DNA of 64,000 nt from Miscanthus floridulus (GCF_019320115.1 NC_089582.1:116442637-116506636); one strand, 5' to 3'; positions 1 through 13,350 are shown, numbered from the stretch's first letter. The notes: a model not told the origin generated them from the sequence alone. Numbers and translations are program-made.

Positions 1-2343
1 ACCTAAAGCTAATTATACTATTAAGAAGGCCCCACAGTAAGAACAAGAAAACCCTCTCTGGTTTTTGGCAGAAATAGCCACAGAGATTTAAGTAAGTATA
101 ACTCAAGATCTACTTAGCCAAAAATCATGATATTTAACTTCTTGGAAAGCTTACGAAAAGTACCACAACTTATGTATTTTCACCAAGTCATGATTCATAA
201 CTTAACTAAGCCAATTAATTCAAACATGCAGAACTGTTCAGAGTAGAAGCAAAGCAATACAGGGCATTTGTTATTTTTATAACTCTTAAACTATAAATCC
301 TAAACTCCTAAAATATTTACTAGACAACAACAATCACCTTAGTAGCACTCCACAAAAATTTCACATTTATTTGAGCATAAAAACTGTAGTTATGAAAAAC
401 ACAAGACATGGCAAGTAATAGGAACCTAGCTGCATAGATCTATTTTTACAGCAACATATTTAAACTAAAACATGCCCTATTATAGATCTAGTGCTTAGAG
501 AATTTCACAAGGATTCCAAAAAGTCCTCATTTTCTATTTTATGATTTTTGTACGAATTACTATGAATTTTCAAAGTGGAGCATTCAAATCTGCAAAAATC
601 AAAAAGAAAAGGAATCTAAATCTTGCATCGAGGACCCTGAAGAAAACATATATTAAATACGAACAAATGGATCCTTTCTGGCACTATTTATCTGAGTCAC
701 TGTCTATTCACTTAACCCCCTGGAGAACATCATATTCATGCGCGTGGTCCTTCTTCTTCCTCACCTGGCCAGAACAGAGCAGCGTCGCCGGCACTCGTGA
801 TTCAGGCGGCTGTGGTCGTCGTCGGCGTCGGATAAGTTGTAGGGGAGCTCCCACGGGCCTGCACACCCATGTGTGGCCACTCAGTTAGGCTGGAGGCATG
901 CCAGGTTGGCCTGGCCACGTGCACACGCATCCGCGGCGGCCACGGCACCGGTGGCAGCGCGCCACGGCGGTGGAGAAGGGCCGGGGAGGGACTCGAGAGG
1001 CCAAGGAGAGGGCGGCGGAGCCGGTGGTGCACGCAGATGGACACGAGGAAGCTCGGGGCGGTGGAGATGCGGCGTGGTGAGCTCGGCCAGCCGGCCATGG
1101 CGGACATGGCCATGCTCAGCACACGCGAGCATGGCACCAAGAGCGAGACAGCATCGGGGGAGGGCAGAGGGAGTGAGGGCGAGCGCACTGGGATTCGATG
1201 CTTACTCAAGTAGGGCACCTGGGTGTAGCAGGGAGGCAGGCGCACGCGTCGGCATGGTGGGGCGCGCTCGGTGGCATGGTTGCCACAAAGTCAATTCATC
1301 GAATACGTGGCATGCGTTGCTGTGCCCGACTTAGAGTCCGTTTTCGGCATATTCGGTGCAGATTTGGACCTTGGCACCTATAGAAAAGTTGCTGTCCTCA
1401 GAATGCTCTTCTACTTGTATTAAAGAAGCAAGACCATTAGAGCTATGGATTAGTAGGTAATTAAGCTCTAAATTAACAGTGTCAGTGTGTTGATAGCGAT
1501 GAACAAAAGCCCAAATTGATGCTCAAAACGAAGTCCAACGAGTGCCATCTTTATACATGCTCATCTCCATCATGTATACTCCAACTTTTATCTTTTGACC
1601 AAGTCAAGTTGCTTAACGAATTTTGGAGAATGCGGAATGCCAACGTCGTTGCTTAGCGAAACTCCAGACTTAGAATATTTCTAAGTGCTGAAAACAACAG
1701 CAAATTCGATCTTGTGACCTTGATTTGACTTACTTCTAAGCTAATCTAGCTCTTAGTCCAAAAACAAAGTTTGTTCTACATGATATGGACTACAACTTTC
1801 ATTTAAGGTCCAACCTCAAAACTGGTATAAAACCTGCTATTCTACTTTGACCAAAGTAGGATCACGATGAAGCTTAAATTATCCTTTTTGATCCATTGGA
1901 GCATTTTCTTGGTATTTGCCCAACATGAACCTTTCATGACTTTTGTTGTAGAGTTCATCTAGAGTCATTTTGGCAAGGTTGCAAGGTTTGGTTGACATAT
2001 CATGTTCTCATTCACTTAATAGTGCAATTCAAGCACTTAGTAAAATCATTCCAACAAGGATATAACTTATCATTTCATGTGACTTTTTGATTCCAAACTT
2101 CATGAAACTTTTCGAGTGTCCAATATAGATGGGTATTGATGTGAGACACATGAAGATATCCCAATCACACACCCAAGCATACATCTTGAAAAGGGGTCTA
2201 TAGGCGAGCAAAGGTGCAATATCCAAGTTTAGGTTGGGGCTCATTTCTATAGGTTTGACCTTGACATCTTCATCATTACTTAATATACCATGTTTTAGCT
2301 CAAACCCAATTCTTAACTAGTGGCAAACACCTGGGGTGTTACA
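1..2343 (-). repeat. LTR of a LARD-like gypsy element, partial (sense 3' LTR)
   Basis: This stretch matches 9212-11555 almost base for base, with scattered substitutions and very few indels. It is the downstream part of an LTR whose full copy is 6993-11555, so about 2.2 kb of this LTR lies left of the window. It ends in GGTGTTACA at 2343, the reverse of the TGTAACACC start seen in the minus-strand chromovirus LTRs here. A polypurine-like tract follows directly, so the element reads on the minus strand and this is its 3' LTR. Short open frames in the GC-rich part (about 720-1310) occur on both strands and are not gene candidates. Confidence 0.9.
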
Positions 2344-2356
2344 GCCCTCCCCCCTT
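2344..2356 (-). other. Polypurine tract of the LARD-like element
   Basis: Read on the minus strand this is a run of A and G (AAGGGGGGAGGG then C) directly before the LTR start TGTAACACC. It is the usual plus-strand primer site of gypsy elements. The Tekay-like element at 43948 has a closely similar tract, which suggests that these two families are related. Confidence 0.8.
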
Positions 2357-5300
2357 AAAAGAATCACGTCCCGAGATTCAGGATGAAAGACTTTTATGGA
2401 AGAGAAACATGCTACCAGTTTCCAATATCAGCCAGAGCTTTAGGCTACATAGCTTCAAGCATAAGAGAGGCTAATTTTGTCAAGACACTTTCTGATACTT
2501 GTCCTTTGTAGTAAGTTTTGTCTGAAGAATTTCCTTCGTTAGCCTTCATGAAGTATTGTTACTTTGGGAGGAATCCAAGATAGCAATGTCCTACGTACTT
2601 CGTCCTTGATGTACGAAGAGTGATACAAACGTAGACTAAATACTTGTGGCGTCTACTTCCCTAGTGGATATAGCACATACCATATGGACTTTGCACTGGA
2701 TGATAATCTTCTGAAGGATACTCGTTGCAATGGTTCCATGTGTGCAGTTCTCTTTCTCTGATAACAATATTGTATGGTCTGAGTCTGCCGAGTGAGTGGT
2801 AAACATAATAGCTGACTCTATCGGCTCAATGTTCTCGATGATCATTCCTTAGGGAGCCTTTGGATCTAGGTTGCAATAGGGATCTGGGTGGAATCTGATG
2901 CAACCTCTTGGGTAAAAACACATATAAGGTACCAAAGGCATGTCATCATTGGAGAACCATTGATGTAGAAGGATGTTAGCGAGGCTTGGAGGACAACACA
3001 AGTTGCAAGTAATCACAAAACTAGGGACTAGTTCACTACTAAGCATGTTGAGCACAATTTGCCTTTGTGGTGCAGTTGCACAACAAGTTGGGTTGACTTA
3101 CATCATAGTAGAACCAGCTTTCTTGAACTATATTTGACATCGAGGCTTCCATTCTAAGGCCAATCAATATCTCAAAAACCATAATCTGAAAATCTGCGGT
3201 TTGACACCTTTCCAGTTGCTTTCGAATTGCAAGGGCACAATTTTTGACTTCTAGAACACCTTGACTGCTCACGCATTACTGATCTAAGAGGGCAAAGGCA
3301 AGGAACATAGGGGTGCAATTAGTCTTCTCAAGGGTATGGAGAGTTGTCTAACAGCAATACACCTACAAGTTGTAATTTCTTGGCAGGAATGACAAACACA
3401 ACCGTCTAATGCAAATGATGATCGTAGTCATAGCGAAATTGCAGATTCTATACCCTTTTGTTTTCTATTCATATCTCACAAAGTACTGCTCCAATATGCA
3501 CAAATTCTGGTGGACATGTAGATCCAGGGGTCTTCTAACTACTCACCAAAATTCAACTCAAACGGACACCGTTTGATCATCCAAACAATTCATCTACCAA
3601 AACTGCTCTGTTCTGAAATGGCCGCAAACCGAGCCAACAAGATATCTCTCAAATCTGATGTTTTACTCAACCAATACTCAAACCAACTTAAGACATTGAA
3701 GGGTCCTAAGCAAGGAATGAGATCACCAAGTTTGGGGTCAATCCAACTTCGTTTGAGTCACTAACCACCGGCTTGAAGATAACCGGTTTAGTGCCATAAA
3801 ATCGGGACATATTTCGTGTTCTCCCTTTTCTTTACTTCACACGTTGAGGTCTGGGTTTTGCACTCTCTAACCTTTCTCATAGCAGCAGCAGCCTTTCCCT
3901 AGCTGAGGATGGGGGCTGTTTTTCTCACATGCTTCTCTGATAATACTTCAACCATCATTCTAGACACCAACTTGACTATGCACAAGCATTGGACTTATGG
4001 GCTGTTTTCGCAGGGCACAAAACATTATTCCATATGTAGGGCATTTCTACATTGACAAGGAACCATTCCTATATATCCTTCGACACTTCATCCAATAGAG
4101 TCTGGACACATGTGTTAGTGGCACCTTGGGGCACAAAGATGCTGACTAAAACTAGGGACGTGCTTTCGCTAGCTCCTACCTAGCCGATACAACATCTTGT
4201 ACTATATACATGATTGTCCATGATGGAATTGACTTGATAGCACATTTGGAGAAGAAGTAGCACTTGTATTGCGGGGCTAGGTTTGTTGTTTCCTTGATCA
4301 ACATTGTTCTATGAGAACTGGCCTTCATAGTTACCAAATAGTCATTACCTAACTGAAGACTATCTTTCCTACTGGTAACAACTCAGTTGTCCCTCAACAC
4401 TAAAAAGGTTCCAAATCTTCACTCTTGATAATAAAAATTGTGGTCAAAGCCTACAGATGGTCGCCATTGAAGTCAGCAGAAAGGGGTCACACCAAAGAAG
4501 GTCGGTTCGTCTACGTGATCCTTATGCACCTAAAGATTGAGAACTTGGACAGGAACTCATATATACCAGGTGACCTATTACAGCACATAATATCCTGGTC
4601 CATTTATCATCCGACTGGTAACTTGCTTAACCTTAAGTGTGGTGCACCTTTCTGATCCAACAAAAATGACATAAGTTGCTCACTGGATGACCGACGTCAT
4701 TACAAGGATAGTCACGTCGAGTAGAGTCACTTGTCTACCACCTCTTGCAGTCTGTTTATGTTCCTGTTAGTGACCTGTTCTTCAAAGGTTAACCGTTGGA
4801 CTACTCCAGAAGGAAGTCCTATTGCATCTAGTTCGACATATAGATCTCTTGACATGATAAGGAGAGATAACCAAGGAAGAGCTCACGGGAAAACAACACA
4901 TCGGTGCAGTTCGGCAATGGATCATGACTAGGAACCTCAATACCAGCGTGTGCCAAGCAGCACAACCTTGTGTGCGCACCCACAGGAGGCTCTTGGTTTC
5001 GTCACGGCATCGTAGATCGCTAATCGTGGCACCATTACTGAACATACAACCCACAAGAAATCTTACGTGGCACAATTTGGGTTGCATAGAAGCAAGCACC
5101 ATGAGAAGGAGGGATAGCAAATAATGGTAGTCACAAGGTTAGGATTCAACAAGGAGGCGATCTGAAGATCAAAACACAGCGCAAGAGAACATAGCTTAAT
5201 TGCCAAAGACAACTAAGTATGAGATTCTTGTTTAAATTCCACGCACGCCTCGCGTCTACCAAGGTGATTACCAGATGAAAGATTATCATAAGATCCGGTC

Positions 5301-6978
5301 ATGTTGAGCAACAACATGAGACCAAGACTGATAGACATCCCGAGACGTGGGAAGGTTGGAGACAAGATAACCAAAATTCAAGGGACAGAGCCAAGGCACT
5401 AACTAAGGATTTAGTTGATAAGGCAATGACATGATCTGCGAGGAAAAGGTTCCAAAGCAGAGTAGATAGCGATTAGCGTTGCACCAGATCATCAGTAGAA
5501 GAAGGAGCAATGAGATCTAACAAGGATTTTTGAGCAAGGTCCTCCCACACAGGAGCGGGACAACCATGATACATGCAAGCATTCAAGGGAATCAAGCTTG
5601 GGCCTAAGGTCAAGCAAAGGCATGGATAAAGGTCTTCGTAGCGCAACATTCAAGGCTAGCAACCACATGTATAGGCTTAGGCTCCTAAGAGAGAACTTAA
5701 TTGGAGACGACAACCATGAGATTACCAAAACTTGGACGTGGTTCTAGGATAGCGCTCTTCAACACTCGTATGCTTACCGATGACAAAAGGGTGACAACTA
5801 CGGCACTACCTAGATAACGAGCATCCACACCTACATCATGGTCTTAAGCAAGCATTTTGAAACACTCAATCTAATTAGCTTAAGCAACTATCACTAAGCA
5901 TAAAGCTCGCATATAACAAGCAGTACCTTCAGCAACACTACTACACATAAACATGCGAACCTAGTGGTAAGGTACTGTTATCTTTCATTTCCTTTCTACT
6001 GAGTAGGTGGATATCTCTATAAAACAAGTTTTACTTACATTTAGCAATTTGGTTTTCAAAGGGGTGAACTTTTTGTTAACTATTAACTTGTCATCTATTT
6101 CCTATGGAAGCCAACATACGAGGCAAAGCTAATCACACCCTAACTTCAAGCATAGCTATTCAAGCAGCATGGGACAAGGCATTTTGGCTAGCTTCACACA
6201 GGGAAAATAGTGACATCACATTGATCACAAGTTACTTAGCACTTAGAACAAAGGAAGGGAAGCATATTTATGCACAAGCACAATCATGATGCATGCTCGT
6301 CCTATTTGTCCTCACGAAATTGCTAGCCTAAGGTGGCAATCATGTTCTATGTCGGTGGCATAACACGTACTCTCTCGACATATAACTAGTCGTCAGCTAC
6401 ATTCAAGCTACGCATTCGTGGTTAGCGTACCTGCAGGTAAATTCATTGCAGCCCATCCCCATAAGAGATAATTAAGCACACAATGAAAACAGTAAACTAA
6501 GATACTCTCCATATATACATCCCAAGATATATATACTTCGGTATCCATAGCTACCCAACAGATATACCCACAATTAAGTACCTTCATATATACATATGGG
6601 TAAAATGTAAATATTCCAGTAACCATAGCTAACTCTCGCCTAGACCGATAGTTGAATGGTCATGCTCTCACAACTCATACTTACCTGGGCGAGAGGTAAT
6701 TGATCCATACATTACCATTCAAGTGAACGGCATCCATACAATAGCACGCCGTATGGACGACGAAAGTAAAAATTTCAATAAAGTACATCCCCCAAAGTTA
6801 GTACTTAGATAGCCACCTAATGGTCCTTAACTGGGCATAAAGAAGGATGTCGCTAGCGTAGTTTTGTAAATAAGTTTTGACAAATTTGCCTGTAGCTAAA
6901 GTTTTAGTCAAAATAGGAGTTTAAAAACCAAAACTTTGTTTTTAAAACAATGTACATGATAGTATTATGCTTAATCTC

Positions 6979-6990
6979 GCTCTGATACCA
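6979..6990 (-). other. Primer binding site, initiator tRNA-Met type
   Basis: The minus strand reads TGGTATCAGAGC, complementary to the 3' end of plant initiator tRNA-Met. It lies two bases from the LTR edge at 6993. It fixes the sense strand as minus and 6993-11555 as the 5' LTR. The Tekay-like element has the same PBS at 49739-49750. Confidence 0.92.
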
Positions 6991-6992
6991 GC

Positions 6993-9900
6993 TGTGACAG
7001 AACCGCCCAATTTATACAAGATCAAGTACGGTTGTCCCCGCTAACACGTTGACACACCCATACTTTCACTCATATAAACCCGGTAGTCCACCGGGTGTCC
7101 CAAAAGACCTCGGTAAATCAACATCACAACCAAGATCATCTGATTAAGCAAATACACATCACATACATCGGGTTGCAGCGGAAATAATATTATAAAGGGG
7201 TTAACAAATAATAGTACCAGTTTGGATTTCAAAACCGCTTAGTGAAAACAACATAGCTTTCAAATGATTACATTAATATAAGTTCCAAATATATTGCCAG
7301 CATAAGTGACATCATCCGACAAAAGCATAGAGATGAGAAGTAAGTATAGAATCACCGAGCCCACTGGCGGTTAGCCACCATCATCAGCAGGTCGAGAACA
7401 TCACCTACAACAAGGTGGGATAAACCCTGAGTACTCGAATGTACTCAGCCAGACTTACTCGTCTTAAATCAAAATAAAGCGACACCAAGGATTATGCAAG
7501 GCTTTCTTTAGTGGGCTAGCTGACTTGTTTGCGAAAAGCATAAGCTATCCTGAAGAAACTATTTTAAGTACTTTGCATCATCTTTATTATGACCTATCCA
7601 TCTAGGTAAGCACCTGTACTATAGCAATCACTTGATTAACCAATAACATCTAGTTACCAATTTAGATTTAGTATATCCCATACCATCCAGATAACCATCA
7701 TTGTTCCATAATAATTATTACGATGCCGTAACTCGAGTCAAGTGCTCACTATCTAGGAGCGATGGCGATTCGAATCGATTCCTAACCAGCTAGTGATTTA
7801 TTCCTTACACAAACCTCACTCACCCGCTAAAGTGAGATATTGATCACTGAGTCAACTATCCAGGAATCTCGAGTTTACCAGGAACCACATGTACCCGGGG
7901 GCCGACCGACTGCACTTTGGTCTTATCATCTTGCCCCCGTGTCCTACCACACCTGCTCCAGCACAGTGCGCTGCGGGCAATCTACTCGGCCCGAATAATC
8001 TCCCAGCTTCGCGGTCGAAAGGTACTTTATTCGGCCAGCTAAATGTAAGGCATGCGTTCAACATGACAAGAGGGACGAGCAATGGTCGGTCCTTAATCGA
8101 CACAGATGGAAACTAACAGCACCCCAGAACCCTGTCTGGTTGCCTCCAACTTTTTCCGTCCGGTCTCCAATTATCCATCACACATGGTTAATTCCAGGAT
8201 ATCATTCTTTCCATAGCTAAATTCTTCCAGTAACCACCTATAAATGTAGGTGACCGGATATCACTGATCGCTACCGGTCTAAGCAAGGCTAAGCAGTTAT
8301 TCGATCCTGACCTAACAGGGTAAAAGGTAATAAGGTAGGCAAGGATAGTAATAAATGCATCAACTGTTTCAATCAACTCCTACCACTTAATGCAATAATA
8401 TATAAACTCATATATATAGAAAGAATTGCTTTTATAAATTAGGAGACTTATAATACTCCGGGGCTTGCCTGGGATCCGACACAAGTCAGTTCTGTTATCT
8501 TGCACCGTCATGGTGACATCTCCGGTCCTAGCACTTGCTTAGTCCTTCCATCTTCGAGATAGATCCTCCAGACATCGTCTTCAGGTTCGGCTCCAACATC
8601 ATGCTCTTCACATGGTTCAACTAGCACACCTAAATGAGATGCAAAATGCATGTGTATGAATGGTAGCACAAGATGCATCACATAAGCATTCAAGACAAAC
8701 TAGTTATTCACGACAATCATAGAGTCAAGGCTGCAACAGCAGCAGCTAATTTTACTCATAATAGGAGTTGTACTTATCCAAAAGACATGAAACAAGACAA
8801 TCTAGAAAGCTTATGGAATTTTCTACAATTCATCTTTAATCCTCTTAGTATGATTCTCAAGTTAACTAAGTCAATTATACCCATTTACAGAAATTGGTCC
8901 ACAATTGATAGAAAGCAACCATTTCTGAAACCCAACTTTAAACAGGCATAACTCACAAACCATAAGGCCAAATACCACCAAATTTTAACAGAAGCTAGAT
9001 ACATGAATTATCTACAACTTTGTTATTCTCATATTAAGATGATTTTACAGTTAGAAGGGTCAACTAATGCAATAATTGCATCTCTGTCCAAAACATAGAC
9101 AGAAACTGACATGCCACTTTAAACAGCTATAAATGGAGTTATACATGTCCAATAAATATGGTTCTAGACTTTTTAGAAATATTAGCAATGCTAAACAACT
9201 TTGTTGTAAACACCTAAAGCTAATTATACTATTAAGAAGGCCCCACAGTAAGAACAAGAAAACCCTCTCTGGTTTTTGGCAGAAACAGCCACAGAGATTT
9301 AAGCAAGTATAACTCAAGATCTACTTAGCCAAAAATCATGATATTTAACTTCTTGGAAAGCTTACGAAAAGTACCATAACTTATGTATTTTCACCAAGTC
9401 ATGATTCATAACTTAACTAAGCCAATTAATTCAAACATGCAGAACTGTTCAGAGTAGAAGCAAAGCAATACAGGGCATTTGTTATTTTTATAACTCTTAA
9501 ACTATAAATTCTAAACTCCTAAAATATTTACTAGACAACAACAATCACCTTAGTAGCACTCCACAAAAATTTCACATTTATTTGAGCATAAAAACTGTAG
9601 TTATGAAAAACACAAGACATGGCAAGTAACAGGAACCTAGCTGCATAGATCTATTTTTACAGCAACATATTTAAACTAAAACATGCCCTATTATAGATCT
9701 AGTGCATAGAGAATTTCACAAGGATTCCAAAAAGTCCTCATTTTCTATTTTACGATTTTTGTACGAATTACTATGAATTTTCAAAGTGGAGCATTCAAAT
9801 CTGCAAAAATCAGAAAGAAAAGGAATCTAAATCTTGCATCGAGGGCCCTGAAGAAAACATATATTAAATACGAACAAATGGATCCTTTCTGGCACTATTC

Positions 9901-11555
9901 ATCTAAGTCACTGTCTATTCACTTAACCCCCTGGAGAACATCATATTCATGTGCATGGTCCTTCTTCTTCCTCACCTGGCCGGAACAGAGCAGCGTCGTC
10001 GGCGCTCGTGATTCAGGAGGTTGTGGTCGTCGTCGGCGTCGGATAAGTTGCAGGGGAGCTCCCACGGGCCTGCACACCCGCGTGTGGCCACTCAGTTAGG
10101 CCAGAGGCAGGCCAAGTTGGCCTGGCCACGCGCACATGCGTCCGCGGCGGCCACGGCACTGGTGGCAGTGCGCCACGGCGGTGAAGAAGGGCCGGGGAGG
10201 GACTCGAGAGGCCAAGGAGAGGGCGGTGGAGCCGATGGTGCACGCAGATGGACACGAGGAAGCTCGGGGCGGTGGAGACGCGGCGTGGCGAGCTCAGCCA
10301 GTCGGCCATGGCGAACGCGGCCGTGCTCAGCACACGCGAGCATGGCACCAAGAGCGAGAGAGCGCCAGGGGAGGGTAGAGGGAGTGAGGGCGAGCGCACT
10401 GGGATTCGATACTTACTCAAGTAGGGCGCCTGGGTGCAGCAGGGAGGCAGGCCCACGCGTCGGCATGGTGGGGCGCGCTCGGCGGCATGGTTGCCACGAA
10501 GTCAATTCATCGAGTACGTGGCATGCGTTGCTGTGCCTGACTTGGAGTCTGTTTTCGGCATATTCGGTGCAGATTCGGACCTTAGCGCCTATAGAAAAGT
10601 TGCTGTCCTCAGAATGCTCTTCTACTTGTATTAAGGAAGCAAGACCATTAGAGCTATGGATTAGTAGGTAATTAAGCTCTAAATTAACAGTGTCAGTGTG
10701 TTGACAGCGATGAACAAAAGCCCAAATTGATGCTCAAAACGAAGTCCAACGAGTGCCATCTTTATACATGCTCATCTCCATCATGTACACTCCAACTTTT
10801 ATCTTTTGACCAAGTCGAGTTGCTTAACGAATTTTGGAGAACGCGGAATGCCAACGTCGTTGCTTAGCGAAACTCCAGACTTAGAATATTTCTAAGTGTT
10901 GAAAACAACAGCAAATTCGATCTTGTGACCTTGATTTGACTTACTTCCAAGCTGATCTAGCTCTTAGTCCAAAAACAAAGTTTGTTCTACATGATATGGA
11001 CTACAACTTTCATTTAAGGTCCAACCTCAAAACTGGTATAGAACCTGCTGTTCTACTTTGACCAAAGTAGGATCACGATGAAGCTTAAATTATCCTTTTT
11101 GATCCATTGGAGCATTTTCTTGGCATTTGCCCAACATGAACCTTTCATGACTTTTGTTGTAGAGTTCATCTAGAGTCATTTTGGCAAGGTTGCAAGGTTT
11201 GGTTGACATCTCATCTTCTCATTCACTTAATAGTGCAATTCAAGCACTTAGTAAAATCATTCCAACAAGGATATAACTTATCATTTCATGTGACTTTTTG
11301 ATTCCAAACTTCATGAAACTTTTCGAGTGTCCAATATAGATGGGTATTGATGTGAGACATATGAAGATATCCCAATCACACCACCCAAGCATATATCTTG
11401 AAAAGGGGTCTATAGGCGAGCAAAGGTGTAATATCCAAGTTTAGGTTGGGGCTCGTTTCTATAGGTTTGACCTTGACATCTTCATCATCACTTAATATAC
11501 CATGTTTTAGCTCAAACCCATTGCTTAACTGGTGGCAAACACCTGGGGTGTTACA
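6993..11555 (-). repeat. Complete LTR of the LARD-like element (sense 5' LTR)
   Basis: This LTR of about 4563 bp starts TGTGACAG and ends TGTTACA on the plus strand, so the termini are TG...CA in either reading. From about 9212 to 11555 it is nearly identical to 1-2343. Positions 9955-10520 form a GC-rich island inside otherwise AT-rich DNA and give overlapping long frames on both strands, up to 216 codons. These frames are broken differently in the other LTR and are not genes. The flank after 11555 belongs to another LTR family, so the element is nested. Its target duplication cannot be checked because the left end lies outside the window. Confidence 0.88.
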
Positions 11556-12826
11556 CCGGACATGGATATGGTTTGGGTATTGGTGGGTGTAAGAAGTTGT
11601 GTCACCGTGGACGCGGGGCATAGCTTGGTTACACTGTTTTTCCTGTCTGGTCGGTTAAGGACCGTTCGTTGCATAAGACTCTAGGCAGGTCACAGACCTA
11701 TTATCCCGAGTACATACTTGTGTATGGGCGCTTGGAAGACTTGTTGCTCTCTTATCGTAGATCCGGCTCTTTCTGGACCGACTGTCAGGGTTTTATTTTG
11801 GTGGAGGAGGTCCTTGCACCGCACTGAGTCCAGGACTCAGGGGCGGAGGCTTGGAGTCCCAGTTTGGACGGGGACCTGGACACCTGAGATAGGAGAGTGA
11901 TGGGTTGGTCCTGCTTGTGCCTAGGGTACAAGCGGGGCATGTGTTTTTAGGGTACCCAGCTGGGGGCATTGATTCACGAATCGCTGGGCTATCCGGTACG
12001 GCTTGTCTACGGTTTAGCATCGTAGTAAGAACTGAAAGATGAAAGATGAAAGATGGAAGATGGACAAAGGAAATCTGATTGCTTACTACCTGCTTGAAAG
12101 TAGCACAGGTGCTTACATAGAATTGTTAGTTAATGAACCAATGCGGCTATTAATAAAAATCGAACATAAGGACGCACGCTTAGTAATGCTTCTTGCAAAT
12201 GCAATAAACCCACAAGCCAGATAGCCTTGCATATCCTTGGAGTCTTTTTTTTCTCCTGTCGGGTAAGTCTTGCTGAGTATAATTGAGTACTCAGGGTTTT
12301 ATTCCCCCTGTTGCAGGTGACAGGTGGATGATAAAGCTGACTCTTGTGTGTGGATTCCTCCTGGTAGGCTCAGCGAGGATTTCCTTTACGCTGCGATCGT
12401 AGTTGTTATTTATAACTCTCACCAAATGTTTTTATGAATGAAAGTACTACAACTGTTGTCATAATTTACATATCAATAATTCATCATGCCATGATTAGAT
12501 ATTTATTTCCGCTGTAATTCTGATCACATGTTTATATTCCGCTGTATATTAAATTGTTCATAACTCTGATAATATGATTACATTCTGCTGTTATAATAAT
12601 AAATGTTATACTCTGATGTACATGTAAAGTGATGTAAGAAATGGTTAAGAATGATGTAAGCTTTATTCTCTCATTTGTGATCCTGATGGCAAAAATATGG
12701 ATTTTCGGGTTCTCCCCTGGGGTGTGTCCGATGAAACCGAGTAATTTAGTGTTCTTCCTCGAGTGCTTAGTGTCTATTGGAAGGCGAGCACTCCTGTGAG
12801 GCATTAGATTAGGCGGTTCTGCCACA
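11556..12826 (+). repeat. Right part of an older Tekay-like LTR, plus orientation
   Basis: This segment ends in GGTTCTGCCACA, the sense-strand end of the Tekay-like LTRs in this window (read from the minus strand at 49753 and 40355). It also contains plus-strand counterparts of motifs that the LARD LTR carries in reverse: the segment around GTCGGTTAAGGACCG (near 11650) and the TGAGTACTCAGGGTTTTATTCC segment (near 12285). It is a related LTR in which the LARD-like element inserted; its left half lies before the window. No interior follows, so it may be a solo LTR or a truncated element. A short GAAAGAT-type simple repeat sits at 12033-12062. Confidence 0.75.
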
Positions 12827-13101
12827 GCGAAGCCCACGGCCTAGGAGTCGGGCGGGGCGGAGCCTGTGGCCTTAGGGTCGGGCGAGGCGGAGCCCACCCT
12901 CATAGGCCGGACGAGGCGAGACGAAGCCCGCGGCCACGGTGTCGGGCGAGGCGGAGTACCCCCAAAGGTCAGGAGAGGCGGAACTTGCGCTCCTGGGGTC
13001 GGTAGGAGCCATAGTCGTGCTCTTGACTGCTCGGATGAATCAACGTTGATGGTCATTAGCTCCTCCTCTTTGGGTACCCTAGTATTGGTCCCCGATAATT
13101 T
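12827..13101 (+). repeat. Fragment of a Tat-type gypsy LTR
   Basis: This GC-rich piece has at least four spaced variants of a CGGGCGAGGCGGAGCC motif and ends GGTACCCTAGTATTGGTCCCCGATA. The Tat LTRs at 33090-34415 and 60552-61874 have the same kind of GAGGCGGAG-rich block and end GGTACCCGACA. It is best read as the right end of a related LTR, truncated on the left. No interior follows. Confidence 0.6.
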
Positions 13102-13131
13102 ATATCTCTAAATAAGTTTATTATGAAAGTA

Positions 13132-13265
13132 TACTCTCTGCTCTATCTAACAATACTTATTATACATTATAGATATTTGAACTTTTTTTAATAAATTTAG
13201 TCAAAGTTTAAAAATTTGACTTTTTTGGAAGCGAGATGTGCGTTTATTTTGGGATGGAGGAAGTA
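13132..13265. mobile_element. Stowaway-like MITE
   Basis: A 134-bp AT-rich element lies between TA dinucleotides. The right end reads GGGATGGAGGAAGTA and the left end TACTCTCTGCTC, giving imperfect inverted termini of the CTCCCTCCGT type found in grass Stowaway MITEs. It has no coding capacity and lies about 320 bp upstream of the UGT start codon. Confidence 0.7.
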
Positions 13266-13338
13266 CTATCTAAGTACATAGTAAAAACTATATATCCAGA
13301 AAAGTTAAAATGTCTTATAATTTTAAACGGAGGGAGTA
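13264..13338. mobile_element. Partial Stowaway-like MITE
   Basis: This 75-bp piece ends AAACGGAGGGAGTA and contains ACATAGTAAAAACTATAT. Both are typical of the right half of the common grass Stowaway MITE ending CGGAGGGAG. It shares a TA with the preceding MITE, so the two abut. The left half is missing. Confidence 0.65.
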
Positions 13339-13340
13339 GC

Positions 13341-13350
13341 TTTATATATG
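13341..13350 (+). promoter_or_regulatory. Possible TATA box of the UGT gene
   Basis: TTTATATATG lies about 240 bp upstream of the ATG at 13585, directly after the MITE end. The distance allows a leader of roughly 200 bases. No transcript evidence is available, so this is only the best-placed TATA-like match. Confidence 0.35.

Larger units (their letters stand above)
2344..6992 (-). mobile_element. Interior of the LARD-like element, no coding domain recognised
   Basis: The 4.65 kb between the two LTRs holds only short open frames (none above about 115 codons). I recognise no gag zinc knuckle, protease, reverse transcriptase, RNase H or integrase motif on either strand. PBS, PPT and long LTRs are kept. 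The plan of roughly 4.5 kb LTRs around a noncoding interior of similar length is that of LARDs (large retrotransposon derivatives), which depend on proteins from autonomous relatives. A heavily decayed autonomous copy cannot be excluded by eye, but the lack of even fragmentary pol motifs argues against it. Confidence 0.7.

Noticed and set aside
2344..6992. Search for hidden gag-pol in the LARD interior
   Set aside because: No zinc knuckle, D(S/T)G, (Y/F)xDD or D,D-35-E context could be read on either strand. A profile search would be needed to exclude a very decayed copy.
10021..10671. 216-codon plus-strand frame and overlapping minus-strand frames
   Set aside because: It lies in the GC-rich island of an LTR. 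The other LTR copy (about 780-1340) breaks the frames at different points, long frames occur on both strands at once, and no domain is recognisable. A base-composition artefact.
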